Shown one piece after another: positions 49,376-57,770 of a stretch of 64,000 nucleotides of DNA (its first letter is position 1; each line of letters begins with the position of its first letter). Source of the stretch: Amycolatopsis iheyensis. GTDB lineage: Bacteria > Actinomycetota > Actinomycetes > Mycobacteriales > Pseudonocardiaceae. The notes beneath the pieces are model-generated. The model saw nothing but the letters and a program-made list of their open reading frames with translations, made no database searches and had not been told where the DNA came from. The translations under genes were made by a program, and so were the position numbers. The stretch is from contig NZ_JAMXQV010000009.1 of the NCBI RefSeq assembly GCF_024703995.1, positions 294,599-358,598 of the forward strand, written 5' to 3'.

Positions 49376-50244
49376 GCAGGTTGTGCCAGGACCGGGTGGT
49401 CGTGGTGACCGGCGCCGGCCGCGGCATCGGGCGGGCGCACGCGCTCGCCTTCGCCGCCGAGGGCGCGCCGGTGGTGGTGAACGACCTGGACGGGGCCGCC
49501 GAGGTCGTCGCCGAAATCGAGGCCCTGGGCGGGAAAGCGGTGGCGCACACCGCCGACGTCGCCGACTGGGCCGGGGCGAAGACCCTCGTCGACACCGCCC
49601 TGAAGACCTTCGGCCGCCTGGACGTGCTGGTGAACAACGCCGGCTTCGTCCGCGACCGGATGCTGGTCAACCTCGGCGAAGACGAGTGGGACGCGGTGGT
49701 CCGCGTGCACCTCAAAGGCCACTTCGCTCCGCTGCGGCACGCCGCGGAGCACTGGCGGGCCGAGGCGAAGGCCGGTCGGACGCCGAGTGCCCGCGTCATC
49801 AACACCAGCTCCGGCGCGGGCCTGCTCGGCAGCGTCGGCCAGGGCAACTATTCGGCCGCGAAGGCGGGCATCGCCGGGCTGACCGTCGTCGCGGCGGCCG
49901 AGCTGGCGCGCTACGGCGTGACGGTGAACGCGATCGCGCCGGCCGCGCGGACCCGGATGACCGAGGCCGTCTTCGCGTCGATGGCCCGGCCCGAAGCCGG
50001 CTTCGACGCGATGGCCCCGGAAAACGTGTCGCCGCTGGTGGTCTGGCTGGGCAGCGAAGAGTCCGCGCACGTCACCGGCCGCGTCTTCGAGGTCGAGGGC
50101 GGCAAAGTCGCGCTCGCGCAGGCGTGGCGGCACGGCCCGGTCGTCGACAAGGGCGAGCGGTGGGACCCGGCCGAGCTCGGCCCGGTGGTGAAGGACCTGC
50201 TCGAGCGCGCGCCCGAGCCCGAACCCGTCTACGGAGCGAGCTGA
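49372..50244 (+). CDS. Short-chain dehydrogenase/reductase of the steroid cluster (Rv3548c-like)
   Basis: This 290-residue classical SDR has VTGAGRGIGRAHALAFAAEG, NNAGFVRDRMLVNLGEDEWD, INTSSGAGLLGSVGQGNYSA and the YSAAKAG active-site Tyr-Lys. After the catalytic part comes a longer C-terminus (EVEGGKVALAQAWRHGPVVD) as in MaoC-linked or 17-beta-HSD type 4-like SDRs. Its GTG start overlaps the preceding stop (GTGA) after GGGAGGA, and its stop overlaps the echA20 ATG by one base, so translation is coupled along the operon. Confidence 0.82.
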   Translation: MSRLCQDRVVVVTGAGRGIGRAHALAFAAEGAPVVVNDLDGAAEVVAEIEALGGKAVAHTADVADWAGAKTLVDTALKTFGRLDVLVNNAGFVRDRMLVNLGEDEWDAVVRVHLKGHFAPLRHAAEHWRAEAKAGRTPSARVINTSSGAGLLGSVGQGNYSAAKAGIAGLTVVAAAELARYGVTVNAIAPAARTRMTEAVFASMARPEAGFDAMAPENVSPLVVWLGSEESAHVTGRVFEVEGGKVALAQAWRHGPVVDKGERWDPAELGPVVKDLLERAPEPEPVYGAS

Positions 50245-50984
50245 TGGGCATCCTCACCAAGCGCGACGCGCACATCGAGACCGTCACGGTCGACTTCCCG
50301 CCGGTCAACGCGCTGCCCGTGCGGGGCTGGTTCGACCTGGCCGAGACCATCCTGAAGGCCGGGAAGGACCCCGACGTCCACGTCGTCGTGCTCCGCGCGG
50401 AAGGCCGCGGGTTCAACGCGGGTGTGGACATCAAGGAGATCCAGCGCAGTGAAGGCTACGACGCGCTCGTCGGCGCGAATCGCGGCTGCTACGCGGCTTT
50501 CGGGGCCGTCTACGACTGCGAAGTCCCGGTGGTCGCCGCGGTGCACGGATTCTGTCTCGGCGGCGGGATCGGATTGGTCGGCAACGCGGACGTGATCGTG
50601 GCGTCCGAAGACGCCACCTTCGGCGTTCCCGAGGTCGAGCGCGGCGCGCTGGGCGCGGCCACCCACCTGGCCCGGCTGGTCCCGCAGCACCTCATGCGCA
50701 CCCTCTACTTCACCGCGCGCACCATCACCGCCGCCGAACTGCACGCGCACGGCTCGGTCTACCAGGTCGTGCCGCGTGCCGAACTCGACGACGCCGCGCT
50801 GGCCGTCGCCCGGGACATCGCGAAGAAGGACCCGCGGGTCATCCGGGCGGCCAAAGAGGCCCTGAACGGCATCGACACCCAGCAGGTGCACCGCAGCTAC
50901 CGCTTCGAGCAGGGCTTCACCTTCGAGCTCAACCTGCTCGGCGCGTCCGACGAAGCCCGCGAGGAGTTCTTGAATGGCCGATAA
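50244..50984 (+). CDS. echA20: Ring-D hydrolase of the crotonase family, EchA20-like
   Basis: The protein has 246 residues. Crotonase-fold oxyanion segments GRGFNAGVDIKEIQ and HGFCLGGGIGLVGNADVIVA are present. In M. tuberculosis EchA20 hydrolyses the cyclopentanone ring D of the CoA-linked indane intermediate to give the open substrate for IpdAB. The assignment rests on the immediate neighbourhood (SDR-SDR-echA20-ipdA-ipdB-ipdC) and the start-to-end length. The 3' end overlaps ipdA by 11 bp. Confidence 0.85.
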   Translation: MGILTKRDAHIETVTVDFPPVNALPVRGWFDLAETILKAGKDPDVHVVVLRAEGRGFNAGVDIKEIQRSEGYDALVGANRGCYAAFGAVYDCEVPVVAAVHGFCLGGGIGLVGNADVIVASEDATFGVPEVERGALGAATHLARLVPQHLMRTLYFTARTITAAELHAHGSVYQVVPRAELDDAALAVARDIAKKDPRVIRAAKEALNGIDTQQVHRSYRFEQGFTFELNLLGASDEAREEFLNGR

Positions 50985-51837
50985 GCGCACGACCGCCGAC
51001 GACGTCGCGGCGGAGCTGAGGGACGGCATGACCGTCGGCATCGGCGGCTGGGGTTCCCGGCGCAAGCCGATGGCGCTGGTCCGCGCGATCCTCCGCACCC
51101 CCGTGAAAGACCTGACCGTGGTCTCCTACGGTGGCCCGGACGTCGGCCTGCTGTGTGCGGCCGGCAAGGTCAAACGCGTCGTGTTCGGGTTCGTCACCCT
51201 GGACTCGATCCCGTTCGACCCGTGGTTCGGCCGCGCCCGCGAGACCGGCGCGATCGCCGTCACCGAGTACGACGAGGGCATGTTCGGCGCGGCGCTTTCC
51301 GCGGCCGCGCAACGGCTTCCGTTCCTCCCGACGCGCGCCGGGCTCGGCTCGGAGGTGATGCGCGCCAACCCGGATCTGCGGACCGTGCGTTCGCCTTACG
51401 CCGACGGCGAGGAGCTGGTCGCGGTCCCGGCGCAGCACCTCGACGTCGCGCTCGTGCACCTCAACCGCGCCGACGCCCGCGGCAACGCCCAGTACCTCGG
51501 CCCGGACCCGTACTTCGACGACTTGTTCTGCCTCGCGGCGGAAAAGCGGTTCGTCTCGGTCGAGAAAGTCGTCGACACCCCCGAGCTGGTGGCGGGCGGG
51601 CCGGTGCAGTCGCTGCTGCTCAACCGCGGCAGCGTCGACGGCGTCGTCGAGGCGCCACGCGGCGCGCACTTCACGACGGCGGTGCCGGACTACGGCCGCG
51701 ACGAACGGTTCCAGCGGCACTACGCGTCCTGTGCCAAGGATCCCGAGGCGTGGCCGGCGTTCGTGGACCGGTTCCTGTCCGGCGACGAGCCGCGGTATCT
51801 GTCCGAAGTGGACAAGTTCGAGGCGGAGGCGGCATGA
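50974..51837 (+). CDS. ipdA: IpdA, alpha subunit of the ring-C hydrolase
   Basis: This 287-residue member of the type I CoA-transferase fold has GMTVGIGGWGSRRKPMALVR, LTVVSYGGPDVGLLC, TRAGLGSEVMRANPDLRTVR and DVALVHLNRADARGNAQYLG. In the studied homologue IpdA and IpdB form a heterotetramer that opens the last steroid ring (C) hydrolytically instead of moving CoA. Conserved order with ipdB and the ATGA overlap to it support a stoichiometric complex. It is cytosolic. Confidence 0.88.
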   Translation: MADKRTTADDVAAELRDGMTVGIGGWGSRRKPMALVRAILRTPVKDLTVVSYGGPDVGLLCAAGKVKRVVFGFVTLDSIPFDPWFGRARETGAIAVTEYDEGMFGAALSAAAQRLPFLPTRAGLGSEVMRANPDLRTVRSPYADGEELVAVPAQHLDVALVHLNRADARGNAQYLGPDPYFDDLFCLAAEKRFVSVEKVVDTPELVAGGPVQSLLLNRGSVDGVVEAPRGAHFTTAVPDYGRDERFQRHYASCAKDPEAWPAFVDRFLSGDEPRYLSEVDKFEAEAA

Positions 51838-52565
51838 GCGCGACCCGGGCCGAGATCGCCGTCGTGGCGGTGGCCGAGCTGTTCCGCGGTGACGGTGAGA
51901 TCGTCGCCAGCCCGATGGGCCTGATCCCGCAGCTGGGCGCGAAACTCGCGCGCCTGACGTTCGAACCCGACCTGCTGATGTCCGACGGCGAGGCGTACCT
52001 GCTCACCGCGGATGGCGTGGTCGAGGGCTGGCAGCCGTTCCGCAAGATGCTCGACACGATCGTCCCGCACGGCCGGCGGCACGTCGTCATGGGCGCCAAC
52101 CAGGTCGACCGCTACGGCAACCAGAACATCTCCGCCATCGGCGACCACGCCCACCCGAAGAAGCAGCTCCTCGGGGTGCGCGGCGCGCCTGGCAACACGG
52201 TCAACCACCGCACCAGCTACTGGGTGCCGCGGCACAGCCCCCGCGTCTTCGTGGACACTGTGGACGTTGTTTCGGGCGTGGGCTACGACAACGCCGCGAA
52301 GGCCGGGCCCGCCGCCGAGAAGTTCCACGACGTCCACCGGGTGGTGACGAACCTCGGCGTGTTCGACTTCGGGGGCGCCGACCACGCGATGCGGGCGGTG
52401 TCACTGCACCCCGGCGTCACCCGCGAGGACGTCGAGGCCGCGACGTCGTTCGAGATCGACTTCGACGGAGTGAGCACCAGCCGCGAGCCCACCGACGAGG
52501 AACTGCGGCTGATCCGGGACGTCCTGGACCCGAAGAGCCTGCGCGACAAAGAAGTCCCGGCGTGA
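51834..52565 (+). CDS. ipdB: IpdB, beta subunit of the ring-C hydrolase
   Basis: The protein has 243 residues. The CoA-transferase beta fold shows IVASPMGLIPQLGAKLARLT, FEPDLLMSDGEAYLLTADGV and VDRYGNQNISAIGDHAHPKK. It completes the IpdAB complex. It starts inside the ipdA stop codon (ATGA) and its own stop overlaps the ipdC start (GTGA). Confidence 0.88.
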   Translation: MSATRAEIAVVAVAELFRGDGEIVASPMGLIPQLGAKLARLTFEPDLLMSDGEAYLLTADGVVEGWQPFRKMLDTIVPHGRRHVVMGANQVDRYGNQNISAIGDHAHPKKQLLGVRGAPGNTVNHRTSYWVPRHSPRVFVDTVDVVSGVGYDNAAKAGPAAEKFHDVHRVVTNLGVFDFGGADHAMRAVSLHPGVTREDVEAATSFEIDFDGVSTSREPTDEELRLIRDVLDPKSLRDKEVPA

Positions 52566-53617
52566 AGACCGCGCTCACCGAGCTGGTCGGCGTCGAGCAC
52601 CCGGTCGTGCAGACCGGGATGGGCTGGGTGGCGGGCCCGCGGCTGGTCTCGGCGACGGCCGAAGCGGGCGCCCTCGGCATCCTGGCGTCGGCCACCATGA
52701 CCTTCCCCGAGCTCGAAGCCGCGATCACCGAGGTCAAGAAGCGCACGGAGAAGCCGTTCGGCGTGAACCTCCGCGCCGACGCGGCCGATGCCGGCGAGCG
52801 CGTCGACCTGCTGATCCGCGAGGGCGTGAAGGTCGCTTCGTTCGCACTGGCGCCTCGCAAGGAGATGATCGCCAAACTGCGGGACCACGGCATCGTCGTG
52901 ATCCCGTCGATCGGCGCCGCCCGCCACGCCGAGAAGGTCGCCGCCTGGGGCGCCGACGCCGTCATCGTCCAAGGCGGCGAAGGCGGCGGGCACACCGGGG
53001 GAGTGGCGACCACGCTGCTGCTGCCGTCGGTCCTGGACGCCGTCGACATCCCGGTCGTGGCCGCGGGCGGGTTCTTCGACGGGCGCGGGCTCGCCGCGGC
53101 CCTGTCCTACGGCGCGGCCGGCGTCGCGATGGGCACCCGGTTCCTGCTCAGCAAGGAGAGCACGGTCCCGGACGAGGTCAAGCGCGTCTACCTCGAGCAG
53201 GGGCTCACCGGGACGGTCGTCACCCGGCGCGTCGACGGCCTGCCGCACCGCGTGCTGCGCACCGACCTCGTCGAGAAGCTCGAACGCACCGGCCGGCTGC
53301 GGAGTCTCGCGCAGGCCGCGCGCAACGCGCTGCGGTTCCGGAATATCACCGGACTGTCCCCGGTTGCCATGGTGAAAGAGGGCCTTGCGATGAAGCACGG
53401 CCACGATCTGACCTGGAGTCAGCTGGTCATGGCGGCCAACACCCCGATGCTGTTGCGGGCGGGGCTGGTCGACGGCCGGACGGACGCCGGAGTGCTAGCG
53501 TCGGGACAGGTGGTGGGCATGATCCACGACCTGCCCACGGTGGCCGGGATCGTCGAGGGCACAGTGGCCGAGGCAGGTGAGATCCTGCGGCGACTCGGCC
53601 GGGAAACGGGAGGATGA
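52562..53617 (+). CDS. ipdC: IpdC, FMN-dependent nitronate-monooxygenase-like reductase
   Basis: This 351-residue TIM-barrel flavoprotein of the nitronate monooxygenase/2-nitropropane dioxygenase family has HPVVQTGMGWVAGPRLVSAT, PFGVNLRADAAD, VIVQGGEGGGHTGGVATTLL, VVAAGGFFDGRGLAAALSYG and AAGVAMGTRFLL. In steroid degraders IpdC follows ipdAB and is needed for HIP ring catabolism, probably as a hydride-transferring reductase. The GTG start overlaps the ipdB stop; the stop overlaps the fgd ATG. Confidence 0.86.
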   Translation: MKTALTELVGVEHPVVQTGMGWVAGPRLVSATAEAGALGILASATMTFPELEAAITEVKKRTEKPFGVNLRADAADAGERVDLLIREGVKVASFALAPRKEMIAKLRDHGIVVIPSIGAARHAEKVAAWGADAVIVQGGEGGGHTGGVATTLLLPSVLDAVDIPVVAAGGFFDGRGLAAALSYGAAGVAMGTRFLLSKESTVPDEVKRVYLEQGLTGTVVTRRVDGLPHRVLRTDLVEKLERTGRLRSLAQAARNALRFRNITGLSPVAMVKEGLAMKHGHDLTWSQLVMAANTPMLLRAGLVDGRTDAGVLASGQVVGMIHDLPTVAGIVEGTVAEAGEILRRLGRETGG

Positions 53618-54624
53618 GCGTGACGCTCAAGGTCGGTTACAAGGCGTCGGCGGAGCAGTTCGGACCGCGGGACCTGGTCGAGTACGCGGTGCGTGCCGAA
53701 GAGGTCGGCCTCGACTCGGTCTGGGTGTCGGACCACTTCCTGCCGTGGCGGCACGAAGGCGGCCACGCGCCGTGGGCGCTGGCGTGGATGCCGGCGGTCG
53801 CGGAGCGGACGAAGCGGGTGCAAATCGGCACGAGCGTGCTGACCCCGACGTTCCGGTACAACCCGGCGGTGATCGCGCAGGCGTTCGCGACGATGTCGCT
53901 GCTGTCGGGCGGCCGCGTGATCCTCGGCGTCGGGTCCGGCGAGGCGCTGAACGAGATCGCCGTCTCCGGTCGCGAGTGGCCGGAGTTCAAGGAGCGCTTC
54001 GCCCGGCTGCGTGAGTCGATCAAGCTGATCCGCGAGCTGTGGACCAGCGACAACGTGAACTTCAAGGGCGACTACTACGAGCTGGTCGACGCCAAGATCT
54101 ACGACCGCCCGGAGCAGCCGGTGCCGGTCTACATCGCCGCGGGTGGGCCGGTGGTGGCCAAGTACGCGGGCCGCGCGGGCGACGGGTTCATCTGCACCTC
54201 GGGCAAGGGGATGGACCTCTACACCGAGAAGCTGATGCCCGCGGTGAAGGAAGGCGCGGAGGCGGCCGAGAAGACCGTCGAGGACGTCGACCGGACCATC
54301 GAGATCAAGCTGTCCTACGACCGCGACCACGAGAAGGCCCTGGAGAACACCCGGTTCTGGGCGCCGCTGTCGCTGTCGGCGGAGCAGAAGCACAGCGTGA
54401 CCTCGGCCGAGGAGATGGAGCGCCTGGCCGACGAGCTGCCGATCGAGCAGGTCGCCAAGCGCTGGATCGTGGCGTCGGACCCGGACGAGGCCGTGGCCCA
54501 GATCAAGCCGTACCTGGACGCGGGCCTCAACCACCTCGTCTTCCACGGCCCGGGCCACGACCAGGAGCGCTTCCTGAGCCAGTTCAGCGAGGACGTGCTC
54601 CCGAAGCTGCGCGCCCTGGGCTGA
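53614..54624 (+). CDS. fgd: F420-dependent glucose-6-phosphate dehydrogenase
   Basis: This 336-residue LLM-fold enzyme matches mycobacterial Fgd1 along its full length: LGYKASAEQF-type N-terminus (VGYKASAEQFGPRDLVEYAV), WVSDHFLPWRHEGGHAPWAL, IGTSVLTPTFRYNPAVIAQA, YIAAGGPVVAKYAGRAGDGF, ICTSGKGMDLYTEKLMPAVK and IEQVAKRWIVASDPDEAVAQ. The catalytic His in SDHF and the GGH segment are present. It oxidises glucose 6-phosphate and reduces F420. It is the last gene of the plus-strand steroid operon, coupled to ipdC by ATGA, an unusual location suggesting F420H2 supply for a reductase used in this pathway. The stop abuts the fadA6 stop directly. Confidence 0.92.
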   Translation: MSVTLKVGYKASAEQFGPRDLVEYAVRAEEVGLDSVWVSDHFLPWRHEGGHAPWALAWMPAVAERTKRVQIGTSVLTPTFRYNPAVIAQAFATMSLLSGGRVILGVGSGEALNEIAVSGREWPEFKERFARLRESIKLIRELWTSDNVNFKGDYYELVDAKIYDRPEQPVPVYIAAGGPVVAKYAGRAGDGFICTSGKGMDLYTEKLMPAVKEGAEAAEKTVEDVDRTIEIKLSYDRDHEKALENTRFWAPLSLSAEQKHSVTSAEEMERLADELPIEQVAKRWIVASDPDEAVAQIKPYLDAGLNHLVFHGPGHDQERFLSQFSEDVLPKLRALG

Positions 54625-55776
54625 TCACAGCCGTTCGATGATGGTGACGTTGGCGGTGCCGCCGCCCTCGCACATCGTCTGCAGCCCGTAACGACCCTCG
54701 CGGCGCTCCAGCTCGTGCAGGAGCGTCGCGAGGAGCTTCGTCCCGGTCGCCCCGATGGGGTGACCGAGGGCGATGCCGCCGCCGTTGACGTTCACCTTCG
54801 CCGGGTCCGCGCCCGTCTCGTCCAGCCAGGCCAGCACCACGCTGGCGAACGCCTCGTTGACCTCGAACAGGTCGATGTCCTCGATCGTGAGCCCGGCCTT
54901 GCGGAGAGCGTGCGACGTCGCCGGGATCGGCCCGGTCAGCATCCACACCGGGTCCGCCGCGCGCACCGACAGGTGGTGGATCCGCGCCCGCGGTGTCAGG
55001 CCGTGCTCCTCGACGAACGCCTCGGACGCGAGCAGGGCCGCGCTGGCGCCGTCGGAGATCTGGCTGGCCACCGCGGCCGTCAGGCGCGACTCCGGCGAGA
55101 GCGGCTTCAGGCCGCGCATCCGTTCGAGGGACGTGTCCCGGCGCGGCCCCTCGTCGCGGCGGAAGCCGTCGACCGGCACGATCTCCGAGTCGAACCGGCC
55201 TTCGTCGATGGCCGCCAAGGCCCGCTGGTGGCTGCGGTAGGCGTACTCCTCCATGGCCGCACGGCTGATGTCCCAGTGCTCGGCGATCATGTCGGCGCTG
55301 CGGAACTGCGACACCTCGACGCTGCCGTAGCGCTCCTGCCAGCCCTTCGAGCCCGAAAACGGGTCCTCGAAGCCGTATTCGCGCCCGGCCAGCATCGCCG
55401 CGCTGATCGGGATGCGGCTCATGTTCTGCACCCCGCCGGCCAGCACCAGGTCCTGCGTCCCCGACATGACCGCCTGCGCGGCGAAGTGCACGGCCTGCTG
55501 GCTCGACCCGCACTGCCGGTCGATCGTCACGCCGGGCACGTGGTCGGGCAGGCCGGCCGCCAGCCACGCGGTGCGCGCGAGGTTGCCCGACTGCGGGCCG
55601 AGGGTGTCGGTGCAGCCGAGGATGACGTCGTCGACGAGGTCCGGCTCGACCCCGGCCCGCTCGACCACCGCCTGGATGACGTGCGCGCCGAGGTCGGCGG
55701 AGTGCCACCCGGACAGCGCGCCGCCGCGCCGGCCGACCGGGGTGCGGACCGCGTCGAGGAGGAAGGCTTCGGGCAC
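54625..55776 (-). CDS. fadA6: Thiolase, FadA6-like
   Basis: The protein has 383 residues. Nucleophile Cys89 is in TIDRQCGSSQQAVHFAAQAV, His in FEVNEAFASVVLAWL and NVNGGGIALGHPIGATGTKL, and the C-terminal catalytic Cys in GLQTMCEGGGTANV. It performs thiolytic cleavage in the last steps of C/D-ring degradation. I chose GTG 55776 (VPEAFLLDAVRTPVG); GCTCC upstream gives GGAGC as ribosome site. It is the last gene of the minus-strand operon fadE30-ipdF-fadA6, matching the mycobacterial content of Rv3560c, Rv3559c and Rv3556c. Confidence 0.88.
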   Translation of the reverse strand: MPEAFLLDAVRTPVGRRGGALSGWHSADLGAHVIQAVVERAGVEPDLVDDVILGCTDTLGPQSGNLARTAWLAAGLPDHVPGVTIDRQCGSSQQAVHFAAQAVMSGTQDLVLAGGVQNMSRIPISAAMLAGREYGFEDPFSGSKGWQERYGSVEVSQFRSADMIAEHWDISRAAMEEYAYRSHQRALAAIDEGRFDSEIVPVDGFRRDEGPRRDTSLERMRGLKPLSPESRLTAAVASQISDGASAALLASEAFVEEHGLTPRARIHHLSVRAADPVWMLTGPIPATSHALRKAGLTIEDIDLFEVNEAFASVVLAWLDETGADPAKVNVNGGGIALGHPIGATGTKLLATLLHELERREGRYGLQTMCEGGGTANVTIIERL

Positions 55777-55784
55777 GGGAGCTC

Positions 55785-56546
55785 CTAGGGGTGCTGGCTG
55801 CTGACGGAGACGACTTCGCCGGTGAGGTAGCTCGCGTAGTCGCTGGCGAGGAAGACCATGACGTTGGCGACCTCCCACGGTTCGGCCGCGCGACCGAACG
55901 CCTCCTGCTTGGTGAGGTCGGCCAGGAGCTCGTCGCTGGTCACCTTGGCCAGGAACGGGTGCATGGCGAGGCTGGGCGCGACGGCGTTGATCCGGATGCC
56001 GTGTTCGGCGGCGTCCAGCGCGGAGCAGCGGGTCAGCGCCATGACACCCGCTTTCGCGGCCGCGTAGTGCGCCTGCCCGGCCTGGGCGCGCCAGCCGATC
56101 ACCGACGCGTTGTTGACGATCGCGCCCCCGCCGCCCTGGGCGACGAACTGCTTCAGCGCCGCGCGGGTGCAGCGGAACGTTCCGGTGAGAGTGATGTCGA
56201 GAACGCGGGACCACTCGTCATCGGTCATCTCCAGCACCGACTTCGTGCCGCCCAAACCGGCGTTGTTGACCATGACGTCGATCCGGCCGAAGTGGTCCAC
56301 CGCGCCGTCGATCAGCGCTTGGACCTGGTCTTCCCGCGTGACGTCGCACGGGATCGCGTGGACGTCGCCGAGTTCGGCGGCCTTCTCCTTGAGCCGCCGC
56401 TCGTGCCAGTCGCTGATGACGACCTTCGCGCCCTCCTCGAGACAGCGCTTGGCCACGGCCGAGCCGATCCCGGTGCCGGCCGCGGCGGTGACCACGACGA
56501 CCTTGCCGGCGAGCAGGTCGTGGCCGGGTGGGTACTGCGGGATCAC
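55785..56546 (-). CDS. ipdF: Short-chain dehydrogenase IpdF-like (Rv3559c-like)
   Basis: This 253-residue SDR has VVVVTAAAGTGIGSAVAKRC as cofactor motif, MVNNAGLGGTKSVLEMTDDE, catalytic Ser (NNASVIGWRAQ) and Tyr-x3-Lys (AHYAAAKAG), and C-terminal ASYLTGEVVSVSSQHP. The unusual TAAAGTGIG Gly-rich loop is as in IpdF, which oxidises the 5-hydroxyl of the HIP-CoA intermediate. GTG 56546 overlaps the fadE30 stop; fadA6 follows after 8 bp. Confidence 0.85.
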   Translation of the reverse strand: MIPQYPPGHDLLAGKVVVVTAAAGTGIGSAVAKRCLEEGAKVVISDWHERRLKEKAAELGDVHAIPCDVTREDQVQALIDGAVDHFGRIDVMVNNAGLGGTKSVLEMTDDEWSRVLDITLTGTFRCTRAALKQFVAQGGGGAIVNNASVIGWRAQAGQAHYAAAKAGVMALTRCSALDAAEHGIRINAVAPSLAMHPFLAKVTSDELLADLTKQEAFGRAAEPWEVANVMVFLASDYASYLTGEVVSVSSQHP

Positions 56547-57688
56547 GGGCGGGCCTCCCGGGGCAGGCCGAGCACGCGCTCGGCGATGATGTTGCGTTCG
56601 ATCTCGTCCGAGCCGCCGTAGATCGTGTCGGCGCGGGTGAACAGGTAGAGGTTCTGCCAGTCGTCCAGCTCGGCGCCGTCGGCGACCAGGGACCGCGCCC
56701 CGCGGGCCCGTACCGCCAGCTCACCGAGCCCGCGGTGCCACTGCGCCCACAGCAGCTTCCCGACGGCGACCTCGGGCCCGGCCGGGCGGCCGAGCGTGCG
56801 CAGGGCGTGCGCGCGCAGCACCCGCAGGCCCATCCGGGCGCGGGTGAGGTCGGCACGGAGCAGGGGATCGTCGTAGGTGCCGAGCCGTTTCGCCTCGGCG
56901 ACGATCTCGTCGAGCTCGCGGCGGAAGCCGATCTGCTGGCCGAGCGTCGAGACGCCGCGTTCGAAGCCGAGGGTGGCCATGGCGATCTTCCAGCCGTCGC
57001 CCGGTTCGCCGACGACGAGGTCCGCGTCCGTGCGGGCGTCGTCGAAGAAGACCTCGTTGAACTCGGAAGTGCCGGTGAGCTGCTGGATCGGCCGCACGGT
57101 GACGCCGTCCTGGCGCAGCGGCACCAGCAGGTAGGACAGCCCGTGGTGGCGCTGGGACCCGGGTTCGGTGCGGGCCACGACGAAGCACCAGTCGGCCACG
57201 TGCGCCAGCGACGTCCAGATCTTCTGGCCGTTGACGACCCACGTGCCGTCACGCTGCACGGCGCTGGTGGAGACGGCGGCGAGGTCGGAGCCGGCGCCGG
57301 GTTCGGAGTAGCCCTGGCACCAGAGTTCCTCGACGGCGACGATCTTGGGCAGGAACCGGTGCTGCTGCTCCGGCGTGCCGAACGCGATGAGCGTCGGGCC
57401 GAGCAGCTGCTCGCCGATGTGGTTGACGCGCGCCGGCGCGCCCGAGGCCGCGTACTCCTCGTGGAAGGCGACCTGCTCGTCCAGCGAAAGGCCCCGGCCC
57501 CCGAATTCGGCGGGCCAGCCGACGCAGGTCCAGCCCGCGGCGGCCAGGTGCCGTTCCCAGGCCAGGCGCAGGTCGAAGGCCTCGTGCTCGCGGCCCGGGC
57601 CGCCGAGACCGCGCAGCTCGGCGAACTCGCCGGTCAGGTTGTCGGCGAGCCAGGCCGCGACCTCGCGGCGGAATCGCGTCGGTTCCAC
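56543..57688 (-). CDS. fadE30: Acyl-CoA dehydrogenase, FadE30-like
   Basis: This is a 381-residue FAD enzyme. The FAD/acyl segment CQGYSEPGAGSDLAAVSTSA, ADLVVGEPGDGWKIAMATLG, and the C-terminal DTIYGGSDEIERNIIAERVL and GLPREARP are intact. FadE30 desaturates the propionyl side chain of HIP-CoA derivatives early in C/D-ring breakdown. The start is GTG 57688, after AAGGAGG. It is divergent from fadD3 with an 82-bp shared promoter holding a KstR-like site. Confidence 0.86.
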   Translation of the reverse strand: MEPTRFRREVAAWLADNLTGEFAELRGLGGPGREHEAFDLRLAWERHLAAAGWTCVGWPAEFGGRGLSLDEQVAFHEEYAASGAPARVNHIGEQLLGPTLIAFGTPEQQHRFLPKIVAVEELWCQGYSEPGAGSDLAAVSTSAVQRDGTWVVNGQKIWTSLAHVADWCFVVARTEPGSQRHHGLSYLLVPLRQDGVTVRPIQQLTGTSEFNEVFFDDARTDADLVVGEPGDGWKIAMATLGFERGVSTLGQQIGFRRELDEIVAEAKRLGTYDDPLLRADLTRARMGLRVLRAHALRTLGRPAGPEVAVGKLLWAQWHRGLGELAVRARGARSLVADGAELDDWQNLYLFTRADTIYGGSDEIERNIIAERVLGLPREARP

Positions 57689-57730
57689 GCTCGCCTCCTT
57701 GCTGCCGGGCCGGTCCGGGACCTAGGGTAA

Positions 57731-57749
57731 TGAGAACACGTTCTAGTTT
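57731..57749 (+). promoter_or_regulatory. KstR-type operator fused to the fadD3 -10 box
   Basis: AGAACACGTTCT (57733-57744) is a perfect AGAAC-N2-GTTCT repeat. TAGTTT (57744-57749) overlaps its end, exactly as at 48585-48601. The site lies between divergent fadE30 and fadD3. A weaker copy, GGAACGTGTTC (57878-57888), lies inside fadD3. Confidence 0.65.
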
Positions 57750-57770
57750 GCCGGTCCAGAGGAGGGTGCG

